Source of the DNA: Eukaryota sp. TZLM1-RC | Taxonomy: Eukaryota > Metamonada: BaSk clade | NCBI GenBank assembly: GCA_040285825.1 | Contig: JAUPSS010000002.1 | Location: 3,720,001-3,784,000 of the forward strand | Direction: 5' to 3' | DNA length: 64,000 nucleotides | Shown: piece after piece, positions 21,377 through 32,755 of the stretch | Position numbering within the stretch: the first letter of the stretch is position 1 | Layout: each line of letters starts with the position of its first letter | Notes under the pieces: generated by a model | The model's input: only the letters and a program-made list of their open reading frames with translations | What the model was told of the DNA's origin: nothing | Databases searched by the model: none | Program-made: the position numbers and the translations under genes

Positions 21377-21978
21377 TTTAATAAAATTGATTATTAAAAA
21401 AATAAACACCACCTAATTCGAGTTTCTGAAAATTTGATTTCAGGGATCATAAGCAATTTTCAATCCATTCGAAAAGAGTGCTCCTAATGAATCATATTAT
21501 AATATATTTCATCAAAAATAATAAAATAAAATAATTAAATAAAATTAATTAATCAAAAACGATTATATATTAGTACTTCAATTTTCAATTTTCGAAAAAA
21601 CCTGAGAAGAACATGAACCGAACCGAACCGAACCTTGAACACTCTTAAGAATGTGAGAATCTCATCTGGATCCATAAAGAATCTTCTCATGACGATTATT
21701 AATTTTTTATATTATATAATGTAATATTTAAAGAGAATTAAGTAGGGTTTACAAAAGCATCACCAAGATTGGTGCTGAATTCAAAAGCTATATGTTTACC
21801 AAATGTTCAGACGTCACCAGTCGATGATATATTGACATTCGATATGTTTGGTCAATAAATTATGGAAAGCAACTTTTTGGTAATTTTGCTTATTAGTTTA
21901 TTTTTTATTTTATTTAAATTTAATAGTATTGGATGTGAAGATAAAAATTGTAAAAAAACCAACAAGGAAAAAAGAAAT
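21377..21978. other. intergenic with a (GAACC)n microsatellite
   Basis: No gene. Four GAACC units lie near 21614-21634. The remainder is AT-rich. Confidence 0.5.
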
Positions 21979-24010
21979 TTAAACTAGAGTATCTTCATCT
22001 ACGAAGTCTAAGAAAATATCAACCAAATACCTTTCAGCTGAATACTGAGCCCACCATGGAAAACAAGAAAATTCAATTAAATATCCATTCTTGATTAGTT
22101 TAGCACATTTATTAAACCTTTGTTGACAAAATCTACTGGAGATAGGGAAGAATCTAACAAATTGTCTTTTGAAAGTTCAATTAATTGAATGAATTGCAAA
22201 GAAGGAAAGTTTTGTTGAGTGATATTGGTAAGAATTGAGCGATGAATTATCAATTCCTTCAAGTTTGGTAATTGTACTTCAATACTGAGAGAACTCCACA
22301 GATCTAACTTCCAACCTCAAAATGGATTCAGGTAAAGCAATTTTTCCATTAAATATTCTTATCGACATATTAAAAAACAAAACAACCAACTCTTTTAAGA
22401 ATGTAAGATAGCTTAAATCAGTAACCTCAATACATTGTTTAAGCACTAACTTCACTAGTGAAGTGGGTAAATTGGTCAATGTAGATTGGTAATCAAGTTC
22501 CAAAAATTTCAGGTTGGATGAATGTCAAATTAATGGATATAGTTTCACCAAAACTTGGCCTTCCACCAAGCTTAACAATCTCAAATGTTTGGGACAACGA
22601 CATCAACTGAGAGTCGTAACCAATATTGTTGTAGCAAACATCAAGTTTTTTAATTCTGGTATTAATTACTTTGAATCTTTTGTAACGAGTAGATAATTGC
22701 AATTATAAATCACAAATGTTTCCACTTAGAGCTAACTCTTGGGGATCTTTCAAAAACTCCAAACTGTTGATCACTTCTTTAGCAAATTTAGCCACTCTCT
22801 TGCTAATTGAACATTTGGTATAGAATCTGGCTTTTGTATAAGGATGGCTACCAAACAATTTTTTCAAATATTGTGAATATTCAAGGTAAATTAATGTGAG
22901 CAGACCACTCAAGAACCTATCCACAGTTTGTTTTGGATAATCGAAACTGCCAAGAATTTCAGATCCAAATACCTTGACAGGATGTGGTCGATCAATCAAA
23001 TCACCTGTACCTAATTGACCTTTATCGTTTTTCCCCAAGAACCAACTGAAATACCTTCTATAATAGTGAAAGCTTCAATACAAATTGGTTCTTGACAATC
23101 TTTATAAAAATCAATTATTCTGCTCAGCTTACCCCAAACAAAAACTTTACCATCATTATCAATGACAGCATAAATTCCTTTTTTCCCAGTGATAAAAACA
23201 ATATTTGTTAATATTTCGACCTTGGAGAGTGCACAGTTGAAACAACCACCATTCCCCCTTTGAAACTCCCAAAAAGTGCCAAAAGTATCAATAACAAATA
23301 GACAATCACGATCAAACAAAGAGCAGTCTTGCGAAGTCTTGGATAAAGATAAGACTTGACTGGGATGGTAGCAGTGATTGGAACAAACTGGAAGTTGCCA
23401 TAAATTGTGTAAACTTTAAAGAAATCTAAATTTTCATCAATTGCCACAAAAAAAATCATCATGCACAGTAATAAAAACAATATTAGTTAGTTCTTTAATA
23501 TATTCAAATGATTGTGCATGAACCCATTTAACAACTTGGCCTTCTTGGGTCAAAGCAAATGAACAATGTTCACCACCATAAATTTCCTTAATGTTATAAG
23601 GAATGTCAATTGAAGTGATTGGTAACAATTTTTGTTTGAATTATTAATTTGATGGTGAAAATTTGCACCCCAACCTCATAGACTACCGTCAGAGCGAAGA
23701 ACAAAAAAGTGGTGGTAACAAGTTTACATAGTGCAAATATCATTTAAGTTCAATTTGATTGGTGATTTAATTTCATTGGCTCCGTTATATAGAAATCTAC
23801 GATGATCGTTAGATCCCCAACCATAAAGCTTACCAGAATGTGTGAGGAGAAGGGTGTGATTGACTTAACTCCTACCTTGTGATCAATCAGAGAAGAGCAA
23901 GAGTAGGCAGAATGCGACGAATCTTCATTGATGAGAGAGAGGTTAGTGAATTCAGGGACAGCGGCGTGAGAAACACCAGGAAGCGTTTGTGGAGATGTAA
24001 TTTGGGACAT
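21979..24010 (-). pseudogene. RCC1-repeat / leucine-rich-repeat protein, degenerate
   Basis: On the minus strand, from an ATG at 24010 (MSQITSPQTLPG), pieces in all three frames give RCC1 blades: HSGKLYGWGSNDHRRFLYNG, GGEHCSFALTQEGQVVKW, KVFVWGKLSRII and NDKGQLGTGDLIDRPHPVKV. A helical region (YLKKLFGSHPYTKARFYTKC, then AKFAKEVINSLEFLKDPQEL) and leucine-rich repeats follow (NIGYDSQL, TSLVKLVLKQCIEVTDLSYL), ending FPWWAQYSAERYLVDIF. Frame changes are not explained by introns of the type seen elsewhere, so I call it a pseudogene. The role of such RCC1/LRR proteins is unknown. A second copy occurs at 39.2-43.7 kb. Confidence 0.75.
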
Positions 24011-24042
24011 AAATTGATTCAACCAATAAATTCCCCAACCAC

Positions 24043-24165
24043 ACTTTCTGATGCTTTGCTTTCTCTTGGGTCTCACTATGAGAGAGTTGCAGCAAGCTGT
24101 TTTGTTTTGGTAAAGATGGATTATTGAGATGTTGATTTATAAGTTTTCTAATAAATATTATTAAA
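24043..24165 (+). mobile_element. B-family RLE retrotransposon, very short 3' fragment (B4)
   Basis: About 120 bp encoding SDALLSLGSHYERVAA and the B 3' end, directly upstream of the RCC1/LRR pseudogene start but on the other strand. Confidence 0.65.
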
Positions 24166-24296
24166 AAACCACATTTTTGGTAAATTCATTAGGTAAAAGA
24201 TCCAGAAAATTGCCATTAGGAAGGCTTATATTCCAACTAAAATTTTGGCATTATTGGAATTGATTAAAGTTTATGTATTGGAGGTATTGTAATTGA

Positions 24297-25719
24297 CAAT
24301 TACAATATTCTGAAAACTGGAATAATTATTGAGATAAAAAAACCCATCTAGAATTCAATATCCTCCAAACATGCGTCACTATTACTGAACCTACTTACAG
24401 CATTACGTTCATATTCTACACCAATAGCTAAAAGTGCCTTTGAAATCTTTGTTTGAATAGACTTGAAAATGCAAAAAACAATTCTATTTAACCACAAAGT
24501 GGAGTTCATTGTTTTATTAGACCTATTCAGTAACACTTTTTTGAAATTTTCAAAAAAGTGCAACCCTGAAGGTCCAATATTGCCAAAAAGAGAAATTGCA
24601 AACGGCACAAACTGATAATTCACATGTTCCACTCTACCTAACTGTGCCAAAGGTTCTTCATATTTTTTTATTTTCTTTTTTTCGGCGTTAGAAAACGGCG
24701 AGTCAGCGGAATACACTAAACGAGCAACAGAATTTTTGCAAACATCAACTGAGACAACATCTACAACATTGAGAACACCATCGATCCCTGGAGCTACTTA
24801 ATCTGCCCTTCTTTTACCAAAGGAATCATCAGTTTGATCTGAAGACAGCTTACGTACTAGTGGCTCAATAAATGCCTCTATATTGAAACTTTTGCACATG
24901 GCATATAATTGATCACGAACTGAGTCATGAACAAGTGAGCGGTTAGTTATAAAATACTTACAGTTTACAATATGGGAAAGCGTAACAACAGTCTTGCAGC
25001 GACAAATTAAATCATTTGGTAATGAACAAGGCCATAGAAAACATCTCATTCTCATTGCAGTGGTCCATTGGTGATCATTAAGTAGAAGGCCATAAATGTT
25101 GGGAATTTGGGAGATTAGGCAACTTGAGCAACTGTCTTCAAGATCAATCAAAAAGTTTGCAAAAACGGGATTTTTTTCCTTAGCCAAGCTGAGACGTACA
25201 ATATAATCCAAGTTTTCTAAAACTTTCAAGATTTTTTTCTGCAATTTTACAAAAGTCAGTGGTAAGGAGAGCAAGCTTCTTGAAGGAAGTTCCACAATAT
25301 CAGAGGGGAAACATTTAGTCCAAATATTGGGTGAAAGAGTTTCAATTTCCTGTTGCAATGAAATAAGATAAGAGCTACCGCAATTTTCAATGAGATGATT
25401 TTTTTCAGGAAAACGATTCACAAATTCAAAAATAAAATTCTTTCCACCTCCAATAAAGGCAGCTTTACAAAGGTAGCTTGATTTATGAAAATCAACACCG
25501 CCAAAATTTGTACCACAAAAAATGTGGCTTCGTAACTGAGATGCATCAATTTCCAATAATTTTGCTAAAAAATTGGTTCTTTGTTCATTAAAAATGCGAC
25601 AAAACTCCAAAGAAATTGATGGTGATGTTGATCTCAAAATATGAGTAAATTTTCCAGAATAACAGATTTTTAAGAAAAGAATTTCAAATATTTCTCAATA
25701 TTTAAATTTTCTATTGATT
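24297..25719 (-). mobile_element. A-family RLE retrotransposon, 5'-truncated and interrupted (A-2)
   Basis: Very close to A-1. 25637-24798 encodes the region downstream of the reverse transcriptase to the endonuclease zinc site and VHDSVRD, ending at RRAD with a stop at the catalytic Asp-Leu position. 24716-24348 continues to the C-terminus. The element resumes at 27041-27062 beyond a D-family insertion (D3). The 68 bp at 25652-25719 are duplicated at 26972-27040. Confidence 0.85.
25652..25719. repeat. long target-site duplication, left copy, around D3
   Basis: 68 bp of A-family sequence starting TTCCAGAATAACAG and ending CTATTGATT. Repeated at 26972-27040 with one extra A in an A-run. Confidence 0.8.
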
Positions 25720-26971
25720 TTTATTTATTTATTGAATTTGCACACTTGATTAAATTAAATCATAACTAATGGGACGACTATCATTAAACCAAGATTTCCT
25801 CTACAAAATCTTGATTTGCTTGCTGTCTAGCTAAAGCTTCTCTAATTCGATTGAAAAACCGCGGTAATCTATTAATAATGGCAAATTGAATCCGTGAACG
25901 CCATAAAAAATATCAAATCTTTTCATTGTTTTTTCTTTCACCATTTTTTGGAAGTCATCCAAAAAGTTTCTGCTTCAACTGATAATCTTCCATTTATCGA
26001 AAATGGAAAAGCAATAAAAACCAGCTGTGTATTTCTATCGATATTTGCATCTTCAATTTCTTTATCATATTTTCTATGTTTTTCTTTTGCTTTAAAATCC
26101 AGAGCAGCCACAGGATTAAGTTTTTCTTCTGTGAACCAAAGTATCGTTTGCAACATTACATGAGACAAAGTCAACAATAGCTTCAGAATTATCAATCCAA
26201 TCACAGTATACATCACCTCTATCATCAGAACCAAAATTATTCAGAGAAAGTGTTTCTTTCAGCAGGGGCTCTTTGATACACGATATCCTTGCAGTTTGTG
26301 CCATATTGAAAACAGTGTCTCTAACAGCATCATGTAATGAAGAACGATAAGTTATCAATTTAGAGCAATTTAGAGCATGGCGCAAAAGTGAGTTGAGGTG
26401 AATTCGAACAAATACATTTTTCTTTTGATAATAATTGGTTAATGGGGATGTTCAAATATAATCTCATTTTTGTTACAAATGCTTCATTAGTAGCACACAA
26501 TCCAAATCTTCGTGGTACAATGGTTACAAAAAGTGAAGAATCTGACACCTTGTTTTCACAAACACCCTTTTCCAATAACAATGAGTGAAGATCTTGATTT
26601 AAAACAGCCGAGCTGCAAATATTATTATAAAGATCTTTTTCATACATTCCAGTCAATCTTTTTCTGTAATGTTCGAAGAGTGTACTTCAAATTTAAAACA
26701 TTTTTTTCTGGAATATTGCCATTGAATGATTGGGGAAAACATCGACCCCATTTTTCTACATCAATTCTTGAAATTTCTTCATTTAATGCAAAAACAGTGG
26801 AACTTTGCGTTGTCATCAATAAATCTTCCCAATCTGCAAATCTTTCGGAGAACTCAAAGATTGCATTTCTGCATCCACCAACAAAAGCACACGAGGTAAG
26901 AATAGAAGCCTTCGTCCACCCTAAACCACCATATTGTGGACTAAGGTAAGCATGATCTGGAATTTGAAACA
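25720..26971 (-). mobile_element. D-family RLE retrotransposon inserted inside A-2 (D3)
   Basis: 5'-truncated D copy of about 1.25 kb. On the minus strand it runs from FQIPDHAYLSPQYGGLGWTK through LRLYLNIPINQLL, the zinc site CICSNSPQL...HALNC, YRSSLHDAVRDTV, DRGDVYCDW...AIVDFVSCNV (endonuclease core), to the RQQADQDFVEEILVQ-like end. It has several stops. It is flanked by a 68/69-bp duplication of A-family sequence. Confidence 0.85.
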
Positions 26972-27040
26972 TTCCAGAATAACAGATTTTTAAGAAAAAG
27001 AATTTCAAATATTTCTCAATATTTAAATTTTCTATTGATT
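26972..27040. repeat. long target-site duplication, right copy, around D3
   Basis: Repeat of 25652-25719. A-2 sequence (CTAATTCATTTCCAAATTGA) continues after it to about 27062. Confidence 0.8.
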
Positions 27041-27189
27041 CTAATTCATTTCCAAATTGAGTTCACAATATTGTGGAATTCTGAAATTCTGCTGGTTAAA
27101 ATTCTAAAATGAAAAAGTTGAAATTTACAGGATTGTTTAAAGTTTAAACATATACGAAAAGTAATATGTCATTACAAAAACATCCACCT

Positions 27190-27669
27190 TTAAGAGGTGT
27201 CCACAAAGACATTGACTTCATAGTGCTCTCTGTACCCCTTACAGGAACGTCTTTCCCTTTTGGCGTCCACGATCTCGCAATAAAAACTAACCAAGTAACC
27301 TCTTTCATCGATTCTGATGTCCATAATTATCTCTTCCTTGGGGTTGCCAAACATAGCTGGATTTAGATAGTGAAAGAAACAAACTGTGAGTAACCCAAGT
27401 TACTGTTGCAGTTGTCTTGTAATCACTCATGCTAGTGAAATGGTAGGTAGCAGTTGTGTCCGCAGCTATTTTACCAGGCCCTTTTCCTTTCCAAACAACT
27501 AAAATAAGATCGATATCAACAACTTACGGTCACCAGAAGATACTTTGGTCGTTGAGTAGTGAAAATCGTACCAAGAGTTTTCATTTCTGATATTCAAGGT
27601 GTAAACTGGATCACCACAGACAAGAGCTAGCAGTAAGGCTAGTAAGAGACAAAGAGAAAAATGGTTCAT
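27190..27669 (-). CDS. small secreted protein, function unknown (three exons)
   Basis: Spliced product of 140 residues. It starts MNHFSLCLLLALLLALVCGD, a clear signal peptide. The mature part is beta-rich and polar (PVYTLNIRNENSWYDFHYST, WKGKGPGKIAADTTATYHFT, TATVTWVTHTMFGNPKEE, IIMDIRIDERGYLVSFYCEI) with two Cys near the C-terminus that could pair. Two introns of 29 and 28 nt (27499-27527, 27357-27384) are needed and leave a perfect frame: 142 + 114 + 167 = 423 nt. I do not recognise the family; the fold could be a small beta-sandwich. It sits between A-2 and D4, and D4 ends about 54 bp upstream of its start, so retroelements now form both flanks. Confidence 0.75.
27357..27384 (-). other. 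28-nt mini-intron in the secreted-protein gene (second intron)
   Basis: Minus strand GTTTGT ... CTAAATCCAG. Splicing keeps the frame into TMFGNPKEE. Confidence 0.8.
27499..27527 (-). other. 29-nt mini-intron in the secreted-protein gene (first intron)
   Basis: Minus strand GTAAGT ... CTTATTTTAG. Unspliced, the frame stops at the intron's own TAG. Confidence 0.8.
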
Positions 27670-27721
27670 TGTTGGACAGGATTTTGGAGAAGATGTGTAG
27701 ATTGTTTTGAAGATAAAAAAT

Positions 27722-28423
27722 TGTAAATATTTATTGAACATGCACACTTAATTAAATTAATTCATAACTAATGGGACGACTATCATTGAACCAAGATTTC
27801 CTCTACAAAATCTTGATCTGCTTGCTGTCTAGCTAAAGCTTCTCCTATTCGATTAAAAAACTGAGGTAATCTATTAATAATGGCAAATTGAATCCGAGAA
27901 CACCATGAAACAATATCAAATCTTTTCATTGTTTTTTCCCGAACCATTTTTTGGAAGTCATTCAAAAGTTTCTGCTTCAACTGATAATCTTCCGTTTATC
28001 GAAAATGGGAAAGCAATAAAAACCAGCGATGTATTTCTACCAGCATTAGCTTCTTCAATAACTTTATCATATTTTCTATGTTTTTCTTTTGCTTTAAAAT
28101 CAAGAGCACTCACAGGATTAAGTTTTCTTCTGTGAACCAAAGTATCATTTGCAATATTACATGAGACAAAGTCAACAATAGCTTCAGAATTATCACTCAA
28201 ATCACAGTATACATCACCTCTATCATCAGTTCGAAAATTATTCAGAGAAAGTGTTTCCTTCAGCAGAGGCTCTTTGATATATGATATTCTTGCAGTTTGT
28301 GCCATAATGAAAACAGTGTCTCCAACAGCATCATGTAATGAAGAACGATAAGTTATCAATTTGGAACAATTTAGAGCATGTCGCAAAATGAGTTGAGGTG
28401 AATTTGTACAAATCAAAATTAAA
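27722..28423 (-). mobile_element. D-family RLE retrotransposon, 3' part (D4)
   Basis: Nearly continuous frame (28416-27958): CTNSPQLILRHALNCSKLIT, YRSSLHDAVGDTV, DRGDVYCDLSDN then AIVDFVSCNI, HRRKLNPVSALDFKAKEKHR, FPFSINGRLSVEAETF. It then shifts to the tail 27980-27783. The 3' end is about 54 bp upstream of the secreted-protein gene, in the same orientation. Confidence 0.8.
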
Positions 28424-28625
28424 TTTCTGTTTCTTCATACCCCAGATCAGCCAAACAGAATTGACTGGAAGTTGTTCTTTTGTAAAACCATCCAAGGGAT
28501 GACAATGCAGAAGACGACAAGGGGACAACTTCCTTTAAGATTGCATATGCAATTCTGTTCTGCCAGAGTCTCATCAGAAACTTTTCCTCTACGGTGTTTC
28601 ACAATACTAACAAATGTTTTTTAGT
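28424..28625 (-). mobile_element. C-family RLE retrotransposon, 3' fragment (C3)
   Basis: Minus strand encodes LWQNRIAYAILKEVVPLSSS, then LGWFYKRTTSSQFCLADLGY. It abuts the 5' side of D4 in the same orientation. Confidence 0.7.
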
Positions 28626-28840
28626 AACATGTTTTCTAATAAATTAAAATAAAATAAATAAAATAAAATTGTATAAAACAAAATTCAAAAATCAACCCAA
28701 CCCATTGACGCCCCTATGTGCTACTTTAAGGTAACTCTAGAGACCACATTCACGTGGATGATTACATTTATAGGAAAAGGGTATCTCCATAAGCATTGCG
28801 AAGAAATCTGACATGAAAATGAACTGACAGTTTTGCATCA

Positions 28841-29611
28841 ATGAAGTGCGAAAGTATATGTGCATTGATATGTGTTCTAAGCCTGGGTTTTGGTGTGGTT
28901 CCCATCATGGATTTGAAAACCTTTTCTGTAATGGAGACTTTAGCCCTTTTATTTTCCCTCATACCTGTGGGTTCTGCCTCCTGGATCATCAGAGCAAAGT
29001 TGCTCCACAACGGTTCTGTGCAGTGGAAGCCAATCCTAGTGGCAGCAATTGCAATGTTTGGAATCTTTATGGAACTTGTTCTTTGTTCACTTAAACTTTC
29101 CAATGTCGATCATATTGTGCTTTTTATTATAGGTCTGCTTCAGTTGATTGTTTTAATTTGTTTTGCGGTTTTGATGTGCCTTCTTCTACCCGATATGGTC
29201 CTCCCAGTTGTCCTTTCAGTGATTGGTCTTTTTATGACAACAGTATTGGCAGAAGTTTGGTATGGCCAACCAAATCACCAAATCAATGAACTCGATCACA
29301 AATTCAATGTCAAATTCAATGAACTCGATCACAAATTCAATGAACTCGATCACAAATTCAATGAACTCGATCACAAATTCAATGAACTCGATCACAAATT
29401 CAATGTCAAATTCAATGAACTCGATCACAAATTGGATCGATTGATCGAATTCATCAACGGTAGGACCCCAAAGCCGTCATTTGAAACAGAGGCACAATCA
29501 TTACTCGAACCTCTCTCTGACCTCTTGGACCGTCATAATCGAACAGTTCAAGACTTTGTACTAGTGTTTTCGCACTATACAAACAATAGTCTAGTTCATT
29601 TCACACTATAA
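28841..29611 (+). CDS. membrane protein with a perfect heptad-repeat coiled coil
   Basis: 256 residues, unknown family. The N-terminal half has about four or five hydrophobic segments (starting ICALICVLSLGFGVVPIMDL, then LLQLIVLICFAVLMCLLLPD and VLPVVLSVIGLFMTTVLAEV). From about residue 147 come six NELDHKF-type heptads, two of them followed by an NVKF insert, then LDRLIEFING. This should form a short parallel coiled coil outside the membrane. The C-terminal ~50 residues are polar. The repeats are nearly identical at DNA level (21-bp units, separate entry), so they arose recently by slippage or unequal crossing-over. The ATG at 28841 is the first in frame. Function unknown; possibly an oligomeric membrane sensor or tether. 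Confidence 0.65.
   Translation: MKCESICALICVLSLGFGVVPIMDLKTFSVMETLALLFSLIPVGSASWIIRAKLLHNGSVQWKPILVAAIAMFGIFMELVLCSLKLSNVDHIVLFIIGLLQLIVLICFAVLMCLLLPDMVLPVVLSVIGLFMTTVLAEVWYGQPNHQINELDHKFNVKFNELDHKFNELDHKFNELDHKFNELDHKFNVKFNELDHKLDRLIEFINGRTPKPSFETEAQSLLEPLSDLLDRHNRTVQDFVLVFSHYTNNSLVHFTL
29282..29436 (+). repeat. 21-bp tandem repeat inside the heptad-repeat gene
   Basis: Units of AATGAACTCGATCACAAATT plus one base, six in all, with a 12-bp AATGTCAAATTC insert after the first and after the fifth. The insert also keeps the reading frame. Confidence 0.9.
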
Positions 29612-29739
29612 AGAAAGAAACCGTATTATTCTTTTTACTTACATCAAAATTCTTGACAAGACACCTTCTAAAGATTACCCCTATTCGCAACTTTTACCAT
29701 CATCAAATGGAGTCTTCAAGGTTTCTTTCAAATACCTAT

Positions 29740-30500
29740 TGACAGCACTGAATGTGCCTGATATTCAGCATGAATTACAAATAATTTTGGAAAAAGTGAA
29801 AATTGAACTTGATTCAATTTCTTCTTTAGATCTAGAAAAGCATATTAAGTTTTTTATGCTTAAAATTTGCTATAGTGGAAGAATAACCGACATTTTGAAA
29901 TTTTGTGATCCTTCCATAGCATTAGATTTTTGTCGATTTTATAATTCATTGAGAACAGAATTTTTTGCTCAATTATTGGATGTAAAGCCAGGAATGTTGA
30001 AAAATCACTTATTTTCGTCAGCAAATTTGGGTGGTGTTGGATTTACTAAATCTTCTATTATGTGTCAATATTCTATGCATATTCATATTTGTATATTCTG
30101 TGCATTTTTGGGGTGGATGCAAGAATTTTATTTATGATTTTTCTCGTAGATTTCCTGAAGATTCTCATTTGTTAGTTCCCAGTTGCAGGCCTTATTTAAA
30201 TGAGTTATCTCGTGAAGTCGATAGATTGCCTACATTAATCTGGACCAAATGTTCTTCCCAATCAATTCAAGAAATTCCCAACCAATCTCTTCTTTATTTG
30301 CAGTTTTGTTGCAAAAGGCTTTTTTTGAAAGCTTGGATTTTGATGGCCAAGAAAAGTAATCCCGCTTTTGCAAATCTTTTACAAGATATGTGTGATAGTA
30401 CATCTTCTGCCTCAGTAACAACAATTCTTCAAGTTCATGGCACTCTTTTGAGTAATTCTCACTGAACTTTAAATATGAGACTTCGTTCCCTTATCTGGTC
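29740..30500 (+). mobile_element. B-family RLE retrotransposon, internal fragment (B5)
   Basis: Encodes SSLDLEKHIKFFMLKICYSG, NHLFSSANLGGVGFTKSSIM, and (second frame) FIYDFSRRFPEDSHLLVPSC to HGTLLSNSH. It lacks both the reverse transcriptase and the 3' end. A cut-out internal piece is unusual for target-primed insertion, so later rearrangement is likely. A 30-bp insertion splits the GGGKNF block near 30070-30100. Confidence 0.7.
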
Positions 30501-31305
30501 AGACAAGGAAGTTTGTAACAAATACAAATCTGTTATCTCCTTGGATTTTGGCGTTATCCGACGTTTCCACAATTGTTTTTGCTCAGTTAAAGTTGGTACA
30601 GCAACTTTTGATATATCGAACATTACTTAAGCGTGATGAGGACTTCAATGTTGTAACTTTCAATCAACAATTATTATGTTTGATTCGAAACTGACAGCTT
30701 TTGATGGGTCCTGCTAATATTGGATGGCGAACTTTAATCAATTAATACACCGATTCACTACCATTTACATTGAGTTGGTAATGCTCACAAGTACTTTAGA
30801 AGGACTGATGAATCTTGTCAACGTGGACTAAAATTTAAAAGTGTATTGTCAAAACAATATATTCAGCAAGATTATTACCAATTAAAATGATTGAATCTGA
30901 GCTTTCAAGGACATGAAAAATCTTTATATAAGTGTTCATTTTGCACATCGGGAATCAGAAAATTAATTCTACAGCAAATCAAGTTTAGAGATTAAAAGCG
31001 GTTAAAGTCATTGAATCAAAATCTTCATACTGTAAATCGACTAAAACTGGAATTCGTATTTCCATCAATGCTATCTGTCAAATAACAAATAGACTGTTCC
31101 TTTTTGATTTTGAGTTGGCTTGTTCTGCTGAATCATTACGAACCTTCATAACGATTATGGTCATTGAACATCTTTTGTAATAGCCTTGATTTAAATCGAA
31201 TGATCTACCCAGTTACAAATGCCAACATTGTTTTAGTTTAGTGTTGTTACATGTTGCCACTTTTATTTATTTATTTTTAATTTATTAAATTCAAAAAACT
31301 AAACA
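30501..31305. other. unassigned sequence, possibly an old gene remnant
   Basis: Short open pieces on the plus strand (for example LALSDVSTIVFAQLKLVQQL at about 30545-30605) look protein-like but have stops and match nothing I know. No other feature. Confidence 0.3.
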
Positions 31306-31309
31306 CAAA

Positions 31310-31490
31310 AATTAAAATTCTAAATCTTCATATCCCAAATCAGCCAAAAAGAATTGACTGGAAGTTTTTCTTCATAGAAGCGACCAGATAATAAAGCAGA
31401 AAACAATAAGGGGACAACACCTTTGAATATTTGAAAATACATTTCTAATCTGCCAAAACATTTTGTTGAAAATTCTTCCTGTACGTTCTA
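31310..31490 (-). mobile_element. C-family RLE retrotransposon, 3' fragment (C4)
   Basis: Minus strand encodes the C tail (QNVLADQKCIFKYSKVLSPY-like, then KTSSQFFLADLGYEDLEF). It follows D5 directly in the same orientation. Confidence 0.7.
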
Positions 31491-31499
31491 TTACATCGT

Positions 31500-32755
31500 A
31501 TTTATTGAATTTGCACACCTAATTGAATTAACTCAATACTAATGGGACGACTATCATTAAACCAAGATTTCCTCTACAAATTCTTGATTTGCTTGCTGTC
31601 TAGCTAAAGCTCCTCTTATCCGATTGAAAAACCGAGGTAATCTATTAATAATGGCAAATTGAATTCGAGAACGCCATAAAAAATATCAAATCTTTTCATT
31701 GTTTTTTCTTGAACCATTTTTTGGAAGTCATCCAAAAAAGTTTCTGCCTCAACTGATAATCTTCCGTTTATCGAAAATGGGAAAGCAATAAAAACTAGTT
31801 GTGTATTTCTACCAACATAAGCTTCTTCAATATCTGTATCATAGTTTCTATGTTTTTCTTTTGCTTTAAAATCAAGAGCACTCACAGGATTAAGTTTTCT
31901 TCTGTGAACCAAAGTATCATTTGCAACATTACATGAGACAAAGTCAACAATAGCTTCAGAATTATCACTCAAATCACAGTATACATCACCTCTATCATCA
32001 GAACCAAAATTATTTAGAGAAAGTGTTTCCTTCAGCAGAGGCTCTTTTATACACGATATTCTTGCAGTTTGTGCCATAATGAAAACGGTGTCTCTAACAG
32101 CATCATGTAATGAAGAACGATAAGTTATCAATTTGGAACAATTCAGAGCATGGTGCAAAATGAGTTGAGGTGAATTTGTACAAATACATTTTTCTTTTGA
32201 TAATAATTGATTGATGGGGATATTCAAATATAATCTCATTTTTGTTACAAATGCTTCTTGAGTGGCACACAATCCAAATCTTCGTGGTACAATGGTTTCA
32301 AAAAGTGAAGAATCTGACGCCTTGTTTTCACAAACACCCTTTTCCAATAACAATGAGTGAAGATCTTGATTTAAAACACCCGAGCTGCATATATTATTAT
32401 AAAGATCTTTTTCATACATTCCAGTCAATCGTTTCTATAATGTTCGAAGAGTGTATTTTAAATTTAAAAGATTCTTTAGTGGAATATTTCCATTGAATGA
32501 TTGGGGAAAATATCGACTCCATTTTTCTACATCAATTTTCGAAATTTCTTCATTTAATGCAAAAACAGTGGAACTTTGCGTTGTCTTTAATAAATCTTCC
32601 CAAACGGCAAATCTTTCGGAAAACTCAAAGATTGCATTTCTGCATCCATCAATAACAGCACACGAAGTAAGAATAGAAGCCTTCATCCAACCTGAACCGC
32701 CATAATGTGGACTAAGATAGGCATGATCTTGAAACATCCTCAAGAAAATTTCAAG
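31500..32755 (-). mobile_element. D-family RLE retrotransposon, 5'-truncated (D5)
   Basis: Best D copy. 32428-31616 is one open frame of 270 residues: FETIVPRRFGLCATQEAFVT, CICTNSPQLILHHALNC, YRSSLHDAVRDTVFIMAQTA, DRGDVYCDLSDN, IVDFVSCNVANDTLVHRRKL, FPFSINGRLSVEAETFLDDF, KRFDIF. Upstream, 32740-32435 gives FQDHAYLSPHYGGSGWMKAS. It begins head-to-head with B6. Confidence 0.8.

Noticed and set aside
29216-29428. minus-strand frame of repeated Ile-Glu-Phe
   Set aside because: Antisense shadow of the heptad-repeat coding sequence.
29282-29436. regular short repeats considered as a CRISPR array
   Set aside because: Units are contiguous without unique spacers, and they code in frame for heptads in a eukaryotic gene.
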